From Sedimentibacter saalensis (GTDB taxonomy: Bacteria; Bacillota; Clostridia; Tissierellales; Sedimentibacteraceae), in the NCBI RefSeq assembly GCF_007830175.1, contig NZ_VLKH01000012.1, positions 62,001 through 126,000 of the forward strand: a stretch of DNA of 64,000 bases. The letters are read 5' to 3'. Below are positions 35,013 through 44,619 of the stretch, piece by piece (the stretch's first letter is position 1; each line of letters starts with the position of its first letter). A program made the position numbers and the translations under genes. The notes beneath the pieces are model-generated. The model was given only the letters and a program-made list of their open reading frames with translations, searched no databases and had not been told where the DNA came from.

Positions 35013-35840
35013 TTATTTTATTTTAATATTATCTATGTGGTCCATATCTGTAAACTCGATATTTTCTCCAACCATTCCCCATATAAATGTGTAATTTTTA
35101 TTGCCTACACCTGAATGTATAGACCAGCTCGGTGATATGACTGCTTGTTCATTCCTCATGACAATGTGCCTTGTTTCATCAGCTTCACCCATTAAATGAA
35201 AAACCAGCCCTTCTTCATCCATATCAAAATATAAATAAACTTCCATTCTTCTTTCATGAGTATGACACGGGAAAGTATTCCATACATTGTTTGGCTCAAG
35301 CTTCGTAAGTCCCATCACTAATTGACAGCTATCACATACATTAGGATGAATGTATTGATATAATTTTCTTTCGTTTGATGAAGCCAGACTTCCCAGATGC
35401 TGCGGTGTTATATACTTCATGTCAATTTTTACCGTAGGATATTCCTTATGAGCAGGAGCGCTGTTCAAATAAAATTTTGCAGGATTATTGCTATTATCAC
35501 TCTCAAAACAAACTTCCCTGACTCCCTTGCCTACATACAGCCCATCCTTATTATTCATTTCATATTTTACGCCATCCAATGTCACATATCCTTTAGATCC
35601 AATATTAATGATTCCAAGCTCTCTTCTTTCTAAAAAAAAGCTTGTTCCCAGTTCCTTACCCGCTGGCAATTCCAATGAATCAACAGGTACCGCACTCCCC
35701 ACGATTATTCTGTCAATATGACTGTAAAGTAACTTAAGTTCTCCATTTCTGAACAAATCATCGATTAAAAAATTATCTCTCAGACCCTTTGTATCCAGTC
35801 CCTTGCCTTCTATTGGGCTTATGCCATATCTAACTTCCAT
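35013..35840 (-). CDS. kduI: 5-keto-4-deoxyuronate isomerase (DKI isomerase)
   Basis: A cupin-fold isomerase of 275 aa converting 5-keto-4-deoxyuronate to DKII in the breakdown of unsaturated pectin or alginate-type fragments. The zinc site is visible as HTHERRMEVYLYF (His-x-His-x4-Glu), with a further His in WSIHSGVGNKNYTFIWGM. The opening MEVRYGISPIEGKG is typical. The start is ATG at 35840 after AAGGGG; an upstream in-frame ATG exists but is less well placed. It is coupled in order with kduD, and the MFS gene lies 25 bases upstream. Confidence 0.95.
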   Translation of the reverse strand: MEVRYGISPIEGKGLDTKGLRDNFLIDDLFRNGELKLLYSHIDRIIVGSAVPVDSLELPAGKELGTSFFLERRELGIINIGSKGYVTLDGVKYEMNNKDGLYVGKGVREVCFESDNSNNPAKFYLNSAPAHKEYPTVKIDMKYITPQHLGSLASSNERKLYQYIHPNVCDSCQLVMGLTKLEPNNVWNTFPCHTHERRMEVYLYFDMDEEGLVFHLMGEADETRHIVMRNEQAVISPSWSIHSGVGNKNYTFIWGMVGENIEFTDMDHIDNIKIK

Positions 35841-35865
35841 TTTTTCCCCTTTCTTCATCCATTTT

Positions 35866-37077
35866 TTAATTTATTACATATGCTTTATCAGCTTCAGCAT
35901 GGGCCTTTGACCTTAAAGCGTATAAAATTACACATAGTATCATTAAAACATTTGCAACTACAATAGCACCCATACCGGCTGCAATGCCGTAAGCATCTGA
36001 TATGGCACCAGTAAGAACAGGCATAATTATAGCACCCATGCCCCCCAGCACAAGCAAGACACCCATTGCTATAGGATACAGTTTAATGATATTTCCAACT
36101 GTAGAAACTGTTGTAGCATAAATACCTGCCATTGAAAATCCTAATCCCATTATGGCGAAAGTTATTATCTTTAAGTTGTTTGTAGAAAGCAATAATAAAT
36201 AAAAGGCAGCTGTTCCAAAACTAGTTAGTAACAAAAGTGTTTTCTTCGATATTCTATCCCCTAAAAATGCACAAGTTAATCTTCCAACAAGAATGACCAA
36301 CCACAACAAGGAAGCAAGCATTTGGGCATATTGTATGGTCATAATATGTGAATCAATGAAATATTTAACCATCCATCCGTTAATAGCTGCTTCTGCACAT
36401 AAATAAAAAAACAATATACCACAGCTGATCAAGAAATCCGCATTTTTCAAAAACCCATATGAAACCTTTACTTTTTTAGCCTCTTTCTCTGCATTATCAA
36501 TTTTCATCCTTGAAAATAAAAATATAGAAATCAAACAAAGAAACACCATAACACCGGCAGCAATTTTCCATCCCTGTTCATTGGAAATGTATGTGCATAA
36601 GATTACCAGGAAGGGAGAAATCAAAGCACCAACTGCAAAAATACTATGCAAAATATTGAGTGCCACCGGGCTGCTGTCAGACAGCTCATTAACAACTGAA
36701 TTATTAAAGTTTGATATGCTGCCTCGGCTGAGTCCTGTAAATAAAAATCCCAAAATTAATAAAATTGGATTACCCGTTAAAATCATAATAGAAAATCCCA
36801 TGACTACAAAACTGCATAAAAACATAATTGATTTTTTTCTGCCTAAGTATAACGGTAATATCCCTGCAATAAACCCGGAAATTAAATTGCCTACCTGGTG
36901 AGCAGATAACAATGCACCGCTTACCGTATCCTTCAGTCCATATTCAGCGCTGATTAAAGGAAGCAGTGACCCCAGACTCATGGCATATATTCCATTAATC
37001 GCAAAGACGAAAAAACAGCAATTCAAAATATATCTTTGTTCTTTGTTAAGCTGTGTGTAAAATGACTTGTTTTTCAT
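35866..37077 (-). CDS. MFS transporter, probable uronate or oligouronide importer
   Basis: A 403-residue major facilitator with 12 predicted membrane helices. The loop between helices 2 and 3 is GILPLYLGRKKSIMF, a variant of the GxxxDRxGRR motif, and the second half repeats it as LGDRISKKT. GLSRGSISNFNNSVVNEL resembles fucose/glucose-type MFS permeases. Position between kdgF and kduI suggests import of unsaturated uronates or similar acids. GGGGG lies about eight bases upstream of the ATG. With the TRAP system it gives the cluster two different transporters. Confidence 0.8.
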   Translation of the reverse strand: MKNKSFYTQLNKEQRYILNCCFFVFAINGIYAMSLGSLLPLISAEYGLKDTVSGALLSAHQVGNLISGFIAGILPLYLGRKKSIMFLCSFVVMGFSIMILTGNPILLILGFLFTGLSRGSISNFNNSVVNELSDSSPVALNILHSIFAVGALISPFLVILCTYISNEQGWKIAAGVMVFLCLISIFLFSRMKIDNAEKEAKKVKVSYGFLKNADFLISCGILFFYLCAEAAINGWMVKYFIDSHIMTIQYAQMLASLLWLVILVGRLTCAFLGDRISKKTLLLLTSFGTAAFYLLLLSTNNLKIITFAIMGLGFSMAGIYATTVSTVGNIIKLYPIAMGVLLVLGGMGAIIMPVLTGAISDAYGIAAGMGAIVVANVLMILCVILYALRSKAHAEADKAYVIN

Positions 37078-37115
37078 GCTTTATTCCCCCAACTCACAGT
37101 TAACTGTTAAAGCTA

Positions 37116-37454
37116 CTATTTTTTATTGATAAAATCCTCTCTGTAGGGAGTGAATATGTCTAAGAGAACCCCCTCTTTTGTACATTTACAGCCGTGAACC
37201 AAGTTAGGCATCTTATACAACGTATCACCTTTCTTCACGATGTTTTTAATTCCATCGATTTCAAACTCAAACTCACCTTCCAGGACATAGGAAAGCTGAG
37301 TATGAGGATGGCTATGTAATTGCCCCACAGCATCTTTTTGAAAATGTACTTCCACAGCCATAAGTTGATCTCCATACGCTAATATCTTTCTTTTTACTCC
37401 TTCAGATACTGTTTCAAAATTACAATCTTCTGCAAAAACAAAAGGCTCATTCAT
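37116..37454 (-). CDS. kdgF: Cupin protein KdgF (unsaturated uronate to DKI)
   Basis: A small single-domain cupin of 112 aa. The metal site is HSHPHTQLSYVLEGEFEFEI with the second His in PNLVHGCKC, and the end FTPYREDFI is characteristic of KdgF. The established role is faster opening of unsaturated galacturonate to the linear 5-keto-4-deoxyuronate, the KduI substrate. The start is ATG at 37454, eight bases from AGGGG; the open frame extends upstream only as an overlap into uxuB. It overlaps the uxuB end by eight bases, so the two are coupled. Confidence 0.85.
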   Translation of the reverse strand: MNEPFVFAEDCNFETVSEGVKRKILAYGDQLMAVEVHFQKDAVGQLHSHPHTQLSYVLEGEFEFEIDGIKNIVKKGDTLYKMPNLVHGCKCTKEGVLLDIFTPYREDFINKK

Positions 37455-39054
37455 GATTGATTCCCCTAAGCATTTTTCTGACTGCACCTTTTTCTGATAC
37501 CAATTCTGCAAAATATTCTTCCACTTTTTCTCCCAGTCGTGCCTCATAAAGATTTACGCCAAATATATTTGCATTTGACAGGATTGGCTTAAGCTGGTCA
37601 TGAAATGGTCCTTTATCTCCAAGAGCAATATCTGCCACACAAGGCACTACTTCTTGCAGAAGCGGATCAGAACTTAACTCCATTTTATCTCCATTGTCAT
37701 CAATACCCATCAGATATCTGCACCATCCGGCAAACACAAGGGGAATAAGCTCTAAATCCGTAACGTTTAGATCTTTCCTTGCCATATAAGCTTTTATTGT
37801 TTCGCCAAAACGAATTCCCAGCTTCTGAGATGTATCTGTGGCAATTCTTTGAGGTGTATCCGGCATAAATGGGTTTGGAAACCTAACCTGTAATACTTCA
37901 TCAATGAATTTTTTCGGATCAATTATTTTTGGATTAACGACTACCGGAAAACCTTCATTATACCCAATTTTTTCTACTAAGTTCTTAAGATCAGTATCTT
38001 CCATCTCCTTTGAAATTTTATGATATCCTAATAAGCAACCGAATATTGCAAGGGTGGTATGAAGAGGATTAAGACAAGTACAAACCTTCATTTTTTCCAC
38101 CTTGTCAACGGTCTCTCTATCTGTAAAAATCACACCGCCTTCTTCAAGATTCGGCCTGCCATTTGGAAAAATATCCTCTATTATCAGATACTCTGATTCT
38201 TCTGCATTTACAAATGGCGATACATAGCTGTTTTTCGATGTGATTACGTCCTCCACATCTTCAAATCCATCATCCTTCAGCATCTTCCTTACACTTGGAT
38301 CAGGCCTGGGTGTTATCTTATCAATCATAGACCATGGAAAAGAAACTGATTCGGAGTTATTTATATAGTCTTTAAAACCTTTATCAACTAAACCCTTTGC
38401 TGCCCAACTTTCAGCAAATGCGCTGACTGCCTCATGCAGTCTTGTTCCGTTGTGAGACATATTGTCCATGCTGACCAGTGCTATTGGCAGTCCGCCGTGC
38501 ACATATCTTTCATAAATCAACGCTGTTACCTGTCCAAAATAACTTGCTGGGCTTTGAGGTCCATTTTCAAGGTCCTCAACTACATCAGATAAATATTCAT
38601 CCTTGACGCCCTTTAACTTATAACCCTTTTCAGTGATAGTAAAACTTACCATTTGCAGACTGGGGTTTGCAAAGATTTCTTTTAATCTGCTCCAGTTTGT
38701 ATCATTTTTTTCATCTAAAACCAGCGATTCTGCAATACTTGCAATGACCGTCTTTTCTATGGTGCCGTCAACCTTCAGTGTAACAAGGACTGTCAAATTA
38801 TCATGACTTTGATATATTGTTTCTATGCTTTCTCCACCAACGACAACAATCCCCTTGTCACTTTTGCCAGCATTCAGTAAATTCTGCTGAACATTTGCCA
38901 TAAATGCTCTAAAAATATTGCCTGCCCCAAAATGAATCCAAACAGGATTCATTTTCGTATTCTCCCTTACCTGTTCAATATTAAATTCCGGAAGCTTAAA
39001 TCCGGCCCTTACCCAATCATCTCTATGTTTTAAAGCATCTAAATTAAGCTTCAT
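37447..39054 (-). CDS. uxuB: Fructuronate reductase (D-mannonate oxidoreductase)
   Basis: A polyol-specific long-chain dehydrogenase of 535 aa that reduces D-fructuronate to D-mannonate with NADH. The N-terminal IHFGAGNIFRAFMA is the cofactor-binding loop; SMDNMSHNGTRLHEAV and SFPWSMIDKITPRPDPSV are family landmarks, as is CLNPLHTTLAIFGCLLGY. The length and the neighbour uxuA separate it from the shorter tagaturonate reductase at 47.6 kb. GGAGG lies seven bases before the ATG at 39054. It is 17 bases after uxuA. Confidence 0.9.
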   Translation of the reverse strand: MKLNLDALKHRDDWVRAGFKLPEFNIEQVRENTKMNPVWIHFGAGNIFRAFMANVQQNLLNAGKSDKGIVVVGGESIETIYQSHDNLTVLVTLKVDGTIEKTVIASIAESLVLDEKNDTNWSRLKEIFANPSLQMVSFTITEKGYKLKGVKDEYLSDVVEDLENGPQSPASYFGQVTALIYERYVHGGLPIALVSMDNMSHNGTRLHEAVSAFAESWAAKGLVDKGFKDYINNSESVSFPWSMIDKITPRPDPSVRKMLKDDGFEDVEDVITSKNSYVSPFVNAEESEYLIIEDIFPNGRPNLEEGGVIFTDRETVDKVEKMKVCTCLNPLHTTLAIFGCLLGYHKISKEMEDTDLKNLVEKIGYNEGFPVVVNPKIIDPKKFIDEVLQVRFPNPFMPDTPQRIATDTSQKLGIRFGETIKAYMARKDLNVTDLELIPLVFAGWCRYLMGIDDNGDKMELSSDPLLQEVVPCVADIALGDKGPFHDQLKPILSNANIFGVNLYEARLGEKVEEYFAELVSEKGAVRKMLRGINHE

Positions 39055-39071
39055 TTCATACCTCCGACAGA

Positions 39072-40133
39072 TTACTTGTTTGACTTTTCGATTGCTTCCC
39101 ATAATCCATTCAGATAGGCTGCACCTAAAGCCCTGTCATATAGTCCATAACCGGGCATCGCTTTTTCTCCCCAAATCATTCTGCCATGATCAGGTCTGAT
39201 AGGTCCGTCCATGCCAATATCATAAAATGCTTTCATGATTTCATACATATCCAGAGAGCCATCTGAAGACAGATGAGCTGCCTCATCAAACTTACCCGGT
39301 GCTAAATGAATTATGTTTCTCATATGTCCAAAATGTATTCTTCCCTTGAATCTTCTTATCATATCCGGTATATCATTTTCAGGGTTTGAGCCTAAAGAGC
39401 CCGTGCATAATGTAAGACCATTGTTGACTGAGGGAACTTCATCCAATAATCTTTGAATATTTTCCTTGTTTGATATAATTCTTGGCAGATTAAAAACTGA
39501 CCATGCTGGATCATCCATGTGAATGGCCATCTTAATTCCATATTTTTCGCAGGTGGGCATAATCGCATTTAAGAAATATACAAGGTTTTGGAATAACTTT
39601 TCTTCATCAACATTTTTGTACATCTCGAACAGTTCTTTTACCCTTGCCAGCCTTTCCGGTTCCCATCCTGGCATTACAAATCCATTGGAATTGGCATCCA
39701 TTTCTTCAAACATTTTAGCAGGGTCAATCTTATCTATAATCTCCTGATCATAAGAAAGAACCGTTGATCCATCAGGTCTTTCTTTAGCAAGTTCCGTCCT
39801 CGTCCAATCAAATACGGGCATGAAATTATAGCATACTAAATCAATGCCTTCTTTACCGAGATTTTCAAGGGTTTCAATATAATTCTCAATATATTGCTCC
39901 CTTGAGGAAAGACCAATTTTAATGTCATCATGTATATTTACACTCTCTATGCCGCTCAATTCAAGTCCTTCTGCTTCAACTTCTTCCTTCATTGCTCTGA
40001 TTTTTTCTCTCGTCCATACCTCTCCGGGCTTTGTATCGTAAAGAGTTGTAATAACACCTACACAGCCAGGAATCTGTCTTATTTGCTTCAAGGTTACGGT
40101 ATCATATTTACTACCAAACCATCTTAATGTCAT
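39072..40133 (-). CDS. uxuA: Mannonate dehydratase
   Basis: A TIM-barrel dehydratase of 353 aa that converts D-mannonate to 2-keto-3-deoxygluconate. Family stretches are MTLRWFGSKYDTVTLKQIRQI, split by the start choice, then GVITTLYDTKPGEVW, MAIHMDDPAWSVFNLPRI, LTLCTGSLGS and the metal-binding RIHFGHMRNI, and GPIRPDHGRMIW. The start is ATG at 40133, six bases past ACAAGG; ATG at 40139 abuts the site. It precedes uxuB and together they complete the glucuronate branch. Confidence 0.95.
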   Translation of the reverse strand: MTLRWFGSKYDTVTLKQIRQIPGCVGVITTLYDTKPGEVWTREKIRAMKEEVEAEGLELSGIESVNIHDDIKIGLSSREQYIENYIETLENLGKEGIDLVCYNFMPVFDWTRTELAKERPDGSTVLSYDQEIIDKIDPAKMFEEMDANSNGFVMPGWEPERLARVKELFEMYKNVDEEKLFQNLVYFLNAIMPTCEKYGIKMAIHMDDPAWSVFNLPRIISNKENIQRLLDEVPSVNNGLTLCTGSLGSNPENDIPDMIRRFKGRIHFGHMRNIIHLAPGKFDEAAHLSSDGSLDMYEIMKAFYDIGMDGPIRPDHGRMIWGEKAMPGYGLYDRALGAAYLNGLWEAIEKSNK

Positions 40134-40215
40134 TTTCATCCTTGTCATCACCACCATAGTTTTATTGAAAATTATAAAGCAAACAGTAATACAAATTAAT
40201 CTTTGTAACAAATAT

Positions 40216-40686
40216 TTATTTGTTTATTTTTGAAACTACATATTTATAAAAATCTTCTTTTTCTGTTCCCAGCATATTATCTTTTATTATGAAACCATGT
40301 TTATTGGTTGTAAGTATTACAATCATATTCTGTTTTTTAAAAACACCTTTTATAGTATTCCACTTTAACTCTGAATTTTCATTTTTAGTTTTTATATAAA
40401 TACCATTGTCATCAAACCCAATCTCCATATCATACGGGACTGTTGCTACATGACTTTTGGCTCTCATATAGACTGCTGCAGGTTGAATAATCGTAAATAA
40501 ACTGACTGCCATAACTAAAAGTATTTTTATAAATATATTTACTTCTCCCCAAAACTTTGTTGTCAAAAGTACCATTGCAACAGTAAATATAATATTAAGT
40601 ATCCCTACCATTGAACCATAGACACCATACATAGATAACTTCCAGAGGTCAAAAGCCTTTGTTTCATAAATAAATTTATATTTCAT
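40216..40686 (-). CDS. YcxB-like membrane protein, unknown role
   Basis: A 156-residue protein with two hydrophobic helices (about 25-45 and 52-72), followed by a beta-rich domain (YDMEIGFDDNGIYIKTKNENSELKWNTI, shown in part as IGFDDNGIYIKT). That pattern resembles the YcxB-like C-terminal domain of Firmicute membrane proteins. The start at 40686 is just seven bases after the dctM stop, so it is carried in the transporter operon. No uronate function is known; it may be a passenger. The ribosome site is weak (AGG). Confidence 0.6.
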   Translation of the reverse strand: MKYKFIYETKAFDLWKLSMYGVYGSMVGILNIIFTVAMVLLTTKFWGEVNIFIKILLVMAVSLFTIIQPAAVYMRAKSHVATVPYDMEIGFDDNGIYIKTKNENSELKWNTIKGVFKKQNMIVILTTNKHGFIIKDNMLGTEKEDFYKYVVSKINK

Positions 40687-40693
40687 TTTTTGT

Positions 40694-41989
40694 TTACCTA
40701 AATAGAGATGGAAGCCATAAACTAATTCCTGGAACAAAGGTAATGAGTATGAGTGTAATAATCATGCATATATAAAATGGCATTGTGGCTTTTACAACGC
40801 GCTCCATGGGTACTTTTGAAACTGCAGAACCAATAAATAAAACAGCTCCAACAGGTGGTGTTAAAAGACCAATACCACAGTTCAAGACTATCATAATACC
40901 AAACTGAACAGGATCAATACCAATAGATGTTGCTATAGGCAGCAATATTGGGGTAGCTATCAATATGATTGGAGCCATGTCCATAATGCATCCAAGCACT
41001 AAGAGGATAATGTTTAAAAGCAATGCTAAAACAATCGGATTATTGGAAATGCTAATAATCGCATTTGCTGCTAACTGCGGAACGTGTAAACGAGTGAGTA
41101 AATATCCAAAAATACTTGAAGTTGCAATCAATATTAGGACAATAGAAAGTGTATCCACACAACTTTCCAATGCTCTCCAAACACCCTTCCAATTAAGACC
41201 TTTATAAATAAATACACTAACAATCAAACTGTAAACAACTGCAATAGCTGCTGATTCTGTAGCTGTAAAAACACCCCCAACCACACCTACTACAACTATT
41301 AGAACGGAGGCAAGCGCCCAAAAGGAAGTACCCAATTGTCTTATTAAATACATCATGCTGAATTTATTGCCTTTTGGATAGTTTCTTTTAACAGAAATGA
41401 TATACGAGCCTACCATTAATGAAACTGCCAGCAATGCGCCAGGTAAATATCCTGCCAGGAAAAGACTCCCTATGGAAACACCACCCGCTGTAGTGGCATA
41501 AATAACCATGTTATGACTTGGCGGAACTAAAAGCCCTTCACAGGATGAAGTAATAGTAACTGCCGTTGAAAAGTCATCATCGTAGCCTTGTTCTACCATC
41601 ATGGGAATTAATATACTGCCAAGAGATGCAGTATCTGCAGCTGCCGAACCTGAAATACCTCCAAAGAAATACGATGCAACGATGTTTACCATCGCCAAGC
41701 CTCCTCGCATCCAGCCAACACATGCATTCGCCAGCGCAATCAGTTTTTCAGAGATACCACCAGATCCCATGAGAACACCCATTGTAATAAAAAAAGGTAC
41801 TGCCATAAGACTGAAAGAACTAATCCCCTTTACCATCTGCTGAACAATGGTAGTAAGCGGTAGTCCTTGGTATAATAAAGTGAACAAAGATGAAAGAGCT
41901 ACTGCATAAGCAATAGGAAATCTTAAAAATACCATTATGAAAAAACTACTAATCAAAATTAATATTGCCATACTTTCAGCACTCATCAT
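40694..41989 (-). CDS. dctM: TRAP transporter large permease DctM, probable hexuronate uptake
   Basis: The 431-residue large membrane subunit with 12 to 13 helices that forms the Na+-driven channel. The start MMSAESMAILILISSFFIMVF and AVPFFITMGVLMGSGGISEKL are typical, as are GGISGSAAADTASLGSILIP and MIVLNCGIGLLTPPVGAVLF. It overlaps the dctQ stop by four bases, giving coupled translation. The binding protein and small subunit lie upstream in normal P-Q-M order. Substrate assignment to hexuronates comes from the gene cluster. Confidence 0.92.
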   Translation of the reverse strand: MMSAESMAILILISSFFIMVFLRFPIAYAVALSSLFTLLYQGLPLTTIVQQMVKGISSFSLMAVPFFITMGVLMGSGGISEKLIALANACVGWMRGGLAMVNIVASYFFGGISGSAAADTASLGSILIPMMVEQGYDDDFSTAVTITSSCEGLLVPPSHNMVIYATTAGGVSIGSLFLAGYLPGALLAVSLMVGSYIISVKRNYPKGNKFSMMYLIRQLGTSFWALASVLIVVVGVVGGVFTATESAAIAVVYSLIVSVFIYKGLNWKGVWRALESCVDTLSIVLILIATSSIFGYLLTRLHVPQLAANAIISISNNPIVLALLLNIILLVLGCIMDMAPIILIATPILLPIATSIGIDPVQFGIMIVLNCGIGLLTPPVGAVLFIGSAVSKVPMERVVKATMPFYICMIITLILITFVPGISLWLPSLFR

Positions 41990-42510
41990 ATATCCTCCTC
42001 TATTACAAAATATCTTTTTAAATGATTATATATAGCCTCTATTTCAAAAATAACCATTGCTATACCTGCCAACGGGACAGGAAAATACATCCAAAATCTA
42101 GAAAGGCTTGGCATGCTTACATAAGATCCCTTCGAACCAATTTGTACAGAATATTTCCACCCAACTACTATCATTACCACAGCAAGAGCTAAAACAGCAA
42201 AATCCGAAATAATATCCAAAGTGATTACTAATTTTTTAGGCAAATATCTATCAAATGCTGTCATACGAATATGTGCATTCCTTCTGATGGCTAAAGCCGC
42301 AGAAAGAACAGCCATATATGCCATACAAGTTAAAACTATTTCCTCACTCCATGATGGATCCGGAATGAAAGAAATATATCTACCAGCAACAGCCATTGTG
42401 GTAATAAGGATGTCTACTATTAATAATAACTTGCATAAGAGCAGGACCACCTTATAAACCATATCATATGCCGGTTTAATTCTGTCAATTGTATTAAAAA
42501 TTCTTGGCAT
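41986..42510 (-). CDS. dctQ: TRAP transporter small permease DctQ
   Basis: A four-helix membrane subunit of 174 aa. The helix-1 region LLLCKLLLIVDILITTMAVAGRY is followed by the family signature SWSEEIVLTCMAYMAVLSAALAIRRNAHIRM, seen here as WSEEIV and RRNAHIRM. It bridges the periplasm-facing binding protein and DctM. Its stop overlaps the dctM start. It is 76 bases after dctP. Confidence 0.92.
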   Translation of the reverse strand: MPRIFNTIDRIKPAYDMVYKVVLLLCKLLLIVDILITTMAVAGRYISFIPDPSWSEEIVLTCMAYMAVLSAALAIRRNAHIRMTAFDRYLPKKLVITLDIISDFAVLALAVVMIVVGWKYSVQIGSKGSYVSMPSLSRFWMYFPVPLAGIAMVIFEIEAIYNHLKRYFVIEEDI

Positions 42511-42586
42511 ACATACCTCCCTAATAAATTGGACACAAAGGCTATAGCCTCCGTGCCCTCTTTAATGATTAATAAATCAATTTATC

Positions 42587-43654
42587 TTATTTCATATCAA
42601 CAATTTTTTGATAAAGTTCTTTATTGTTTGCTGTTGCAGATTCAATTACACCTTTAACTGCTTCTTGCCAAGGAGTTATATCCTTAACTTCTACAACATT
42701 TATACCATCTGCCTTTAACTCTTCAAGCACTTTGTTTTCAGCTTCTTCAGAAATCTGTCTGTTGTATTCAGATGCAAGCTTGCCTGCTTCTACAAGAGCA
42801 TTTTGTTGTTTTTCTGTAAGGCCGTCCCAAGCCTTATCTGTAATGATTACCTGGATCGCACCAAGTGTATGACCATCAAGAATTAAGTTTGGTGCAACTT
42901 CCTGGAATCCATTGGATTTGTAATTTGCTATAGGCTGTTCAGCACCGTCAACTACACCAGTTTGAAGTGCAGAATATAGTTCACCGAAAGATACAACTGT
43001 AGGTGAAGCACCAAGTCCTTCTACCATACCATTCATAACAGGGTCATTTGATACTCTGATTTTCATACCCTTTAAATCCTCTATACCGCTGATAGGATCA
43101 ACTGTAAAGAAATGACGGAAACCTTCTTCTCCATAGAACAAACCTCTTACGCCACTGCCATTTTCGTGTGGTTCCAAAAGGAATTCAGGTGCTAAATCAG
43201 ATGTTGCAAAATTCCAGAAATGTTCACGATTTACAAATGTAAAAGGAATAGAAAGAAGTTTTGATTTTTCTCCGCCATAAGGTGTAAGAGCAAATGCTGA
43301 TATACGTGACATATCAATTGTATCACCGCCGCCCAGCATTGTGTCAAGTACATCGTTTTCCGAACCTAAAACACCACTGGCTTGAATATCAATGACAATT
43401 GTTCCTTCGGAAAGTTCTTCAACTTTTTCCTTGTAGAAAGTAGCCATTTTACCAACGATAGTATCTAATGGATTAACCTCTGCATAAACAAGAGTAACCA
43501 CTGGGTCTTTTGACGGTGCTTCTGCAGGTGCCGGTGTTTCTGCAGGTGCTGGCTGTTCAGCTGGTGTTGGTGATTTCATTCCGCAACCAGCTAGCGTTGC
43601 AGCAAATAATACTAACACAAGGCTTAATACTACTACTTTAAAACCTTTTTTCAT
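42587..43654 (-). CDS. dctP: TRAP transporter solute-binding lipoprotein DctP
   Basis: The extracytoplasmic receptor of the TRAP system, 355 aa. A lipoprotein signal ends in TLAGC (C24), followed by a low-complexity Pro/Ala/Glu linker (PAPAETPAPAEAP) that spaces the domain from the membrane. The fold is recognised by PFTFVNREHFW, LKGMKIRVSNDPVMNGM with the conserved ligand Arg, and GVVDGAEQPIANYKS. GGAGGG precedes the ATG. A candidate GntR operator lies 130-140 bases upstream. Confidence 0.92.
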   Translation of the reverse strand: MKKGFKVVVLSLVLVLFAATLAGCGMKSPTPAEQPAPAETPAPAEAPSKDPVVTLVYAEVNPLDTIVGKMATFYKEKVEELSEGTIVIDIQASGVLGSENDVLDTMLGGGDTIDMSRISAFALTPYGGEKSKLLSIPFTFVNREHFWNFATSDLAPEFLLEPHENGSGVRGLFYGEEGFRHFFTVDPISGIEDLKGMKIRVSNDPVMNGMVEGLGASPTVVSFGELYSALQTGVVDGAEQPIANYKSNGFQEVAPNLILDGHTLGAIQVIITDKAWDGLTEKQQNALVEAGKLASEYNRQISEEAENKVLEELKADGINVVEVKDITPWQEAVKGVIESATANNKELYQKIVDMK

Positions 43655-43783
43655 TTTTCACCCTCCAATTTTTTTACACAATATTATATTTACATTTTAG
43701 AAAATTCCTAAAACTTCTCTAGTGTATCAATGTTCAGGAAATTTCTATAAAAATGTCTTTAGAAATGGTTTTCCTATAAAATA

Positions 43784-43794
43784 TACTACCATAC
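43784..43794. promoter_or_regulatory. Candidate GntR operator upstream of dctP
   Basis: TACTACCATAC is identical to the word at 44565-44575 before the regulator gene. It extends here to ACTACCATACCAGT, whose outer ACT/AGT are inverted. Binding by the neighbouring FCD regulator is inferred. Confidence 0.4.
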
Positions 43795-43849
43795 CAGTTA
43801 AGATAATGTCAATACCTTATGTATTTAATTTGAAGAACCTCCGATAAAA

Positions 43850-44536
43850 TTACTCCTTAAAGTATTGAGGATATTTTTTCTTTAATTCAACCTGTTCAAA
43901 TTTCAGCTTTGTTATATGATTGCTTATAACATCCTGTGCCGTCTGATCCTCATGATTCCTGATGCTCTCCATTATTTGCTTATGCTGTTCAATAACTGTT
44001 TTCCAATTAGTATCAGCAATAAATGAAAGCATACGAACACGCTTGTATTCAGCATTTATATGTTCTATGAAAGACCATGTTCTTTCCTTATTGCAACCAG
44101 CAAATATTGTTTTATGAAACTTATCATCCGTCATAAGAAACTCATAGAATAATTTCTGCTCTACCAGTCTTTGTTGTTTGTTGATATTATCCTGAAGGAC
44201 ATTTAGTAACTCCTCCGGAAAACTTTCTACAGCAATCTTAAGTACTGACTTCTCTATACTTTCTCTTATAAATCTTGCATCTTCAACAATACTTAAATCA
44301 ATATAGGATATATAGGTTCCTCTCTGAGGAAGAGCGTAAAGCAAACCTTCTTTTCCTAATTTAATAAAAGCTTCTCTGACTGGCGTCCTGCTGACATTCA
44401 GGATGTCAGAAATCTCCTTTTCACTGACCCGACTGCCAGGAGCCATGTTAAGGTTAATAATGTTTCTCTTTATGATTTCATATACATAGTCACCGACTGA
44501 TGTACCGTCTTTTGGCTTTATTATTTCTAATTCCAT
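43850..44536 (-). CDS. GntR-family (FCD) transcription regulator, probable hexuronate repressor
   Basis: A 228-residue regulator. The winged HTH (about 12-75) includes SEKEISDILNVSRTPVREAF and LPQRGTYIS; the FCD ligand domain follows, with the metal and ligand residues RFIRESIEKS, DDKFHKTIFAG and EQHKQIMESI. This is the ExuR/UxuR subfamily architecture, and placement between the TRAP genes and uxaA makes hexuronate control likely. A copy of the shared word TACTACCATAC lies 29-39 bases before its ATG, consistent with autoregulation. The ribosome site is weak (GTGAG). Confidence 0.88.
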   Translation of the reverse strand: MELEIIKPKDGTSVGDYVYEIIKRNIINLNMAPGSRVSEKEISDILNVSRTPVREAFIKLGKEGLLYALPQRGTYISYIDLSIVEDARFIRESIEKSVLKIAVESFPEELLNVLQDNINKQQRLVEQKLFYEFLMTDDKFHKTIFAGCNKERTWSFIEHINAEYKRVRMLSFIADTNWKTVIEQHKQIMESIRNHEDQTAQDVISNHITKLKFEQVELKKKYPQYFKE

Positions 44537-44564
44537 ATGCTCACATCCAAACCAATAATTTCAT

Positions 44565-44575
44565 TACTACCATAC
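44565..44575. promoter_or_regulatory. Candidate GntR operator upstream of the regulator gene
   Basis: TACTACCATAC, the same 11-base word as before dctP, lies in the 83-base gap between uxaA and the regulator gene. See 43784. Confidence 0.4.
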
Positions 44576-44619
44576 TACTATATCAGATTTCAGATGTCAA
44601 TGGAATTTAAAATAAAAAA

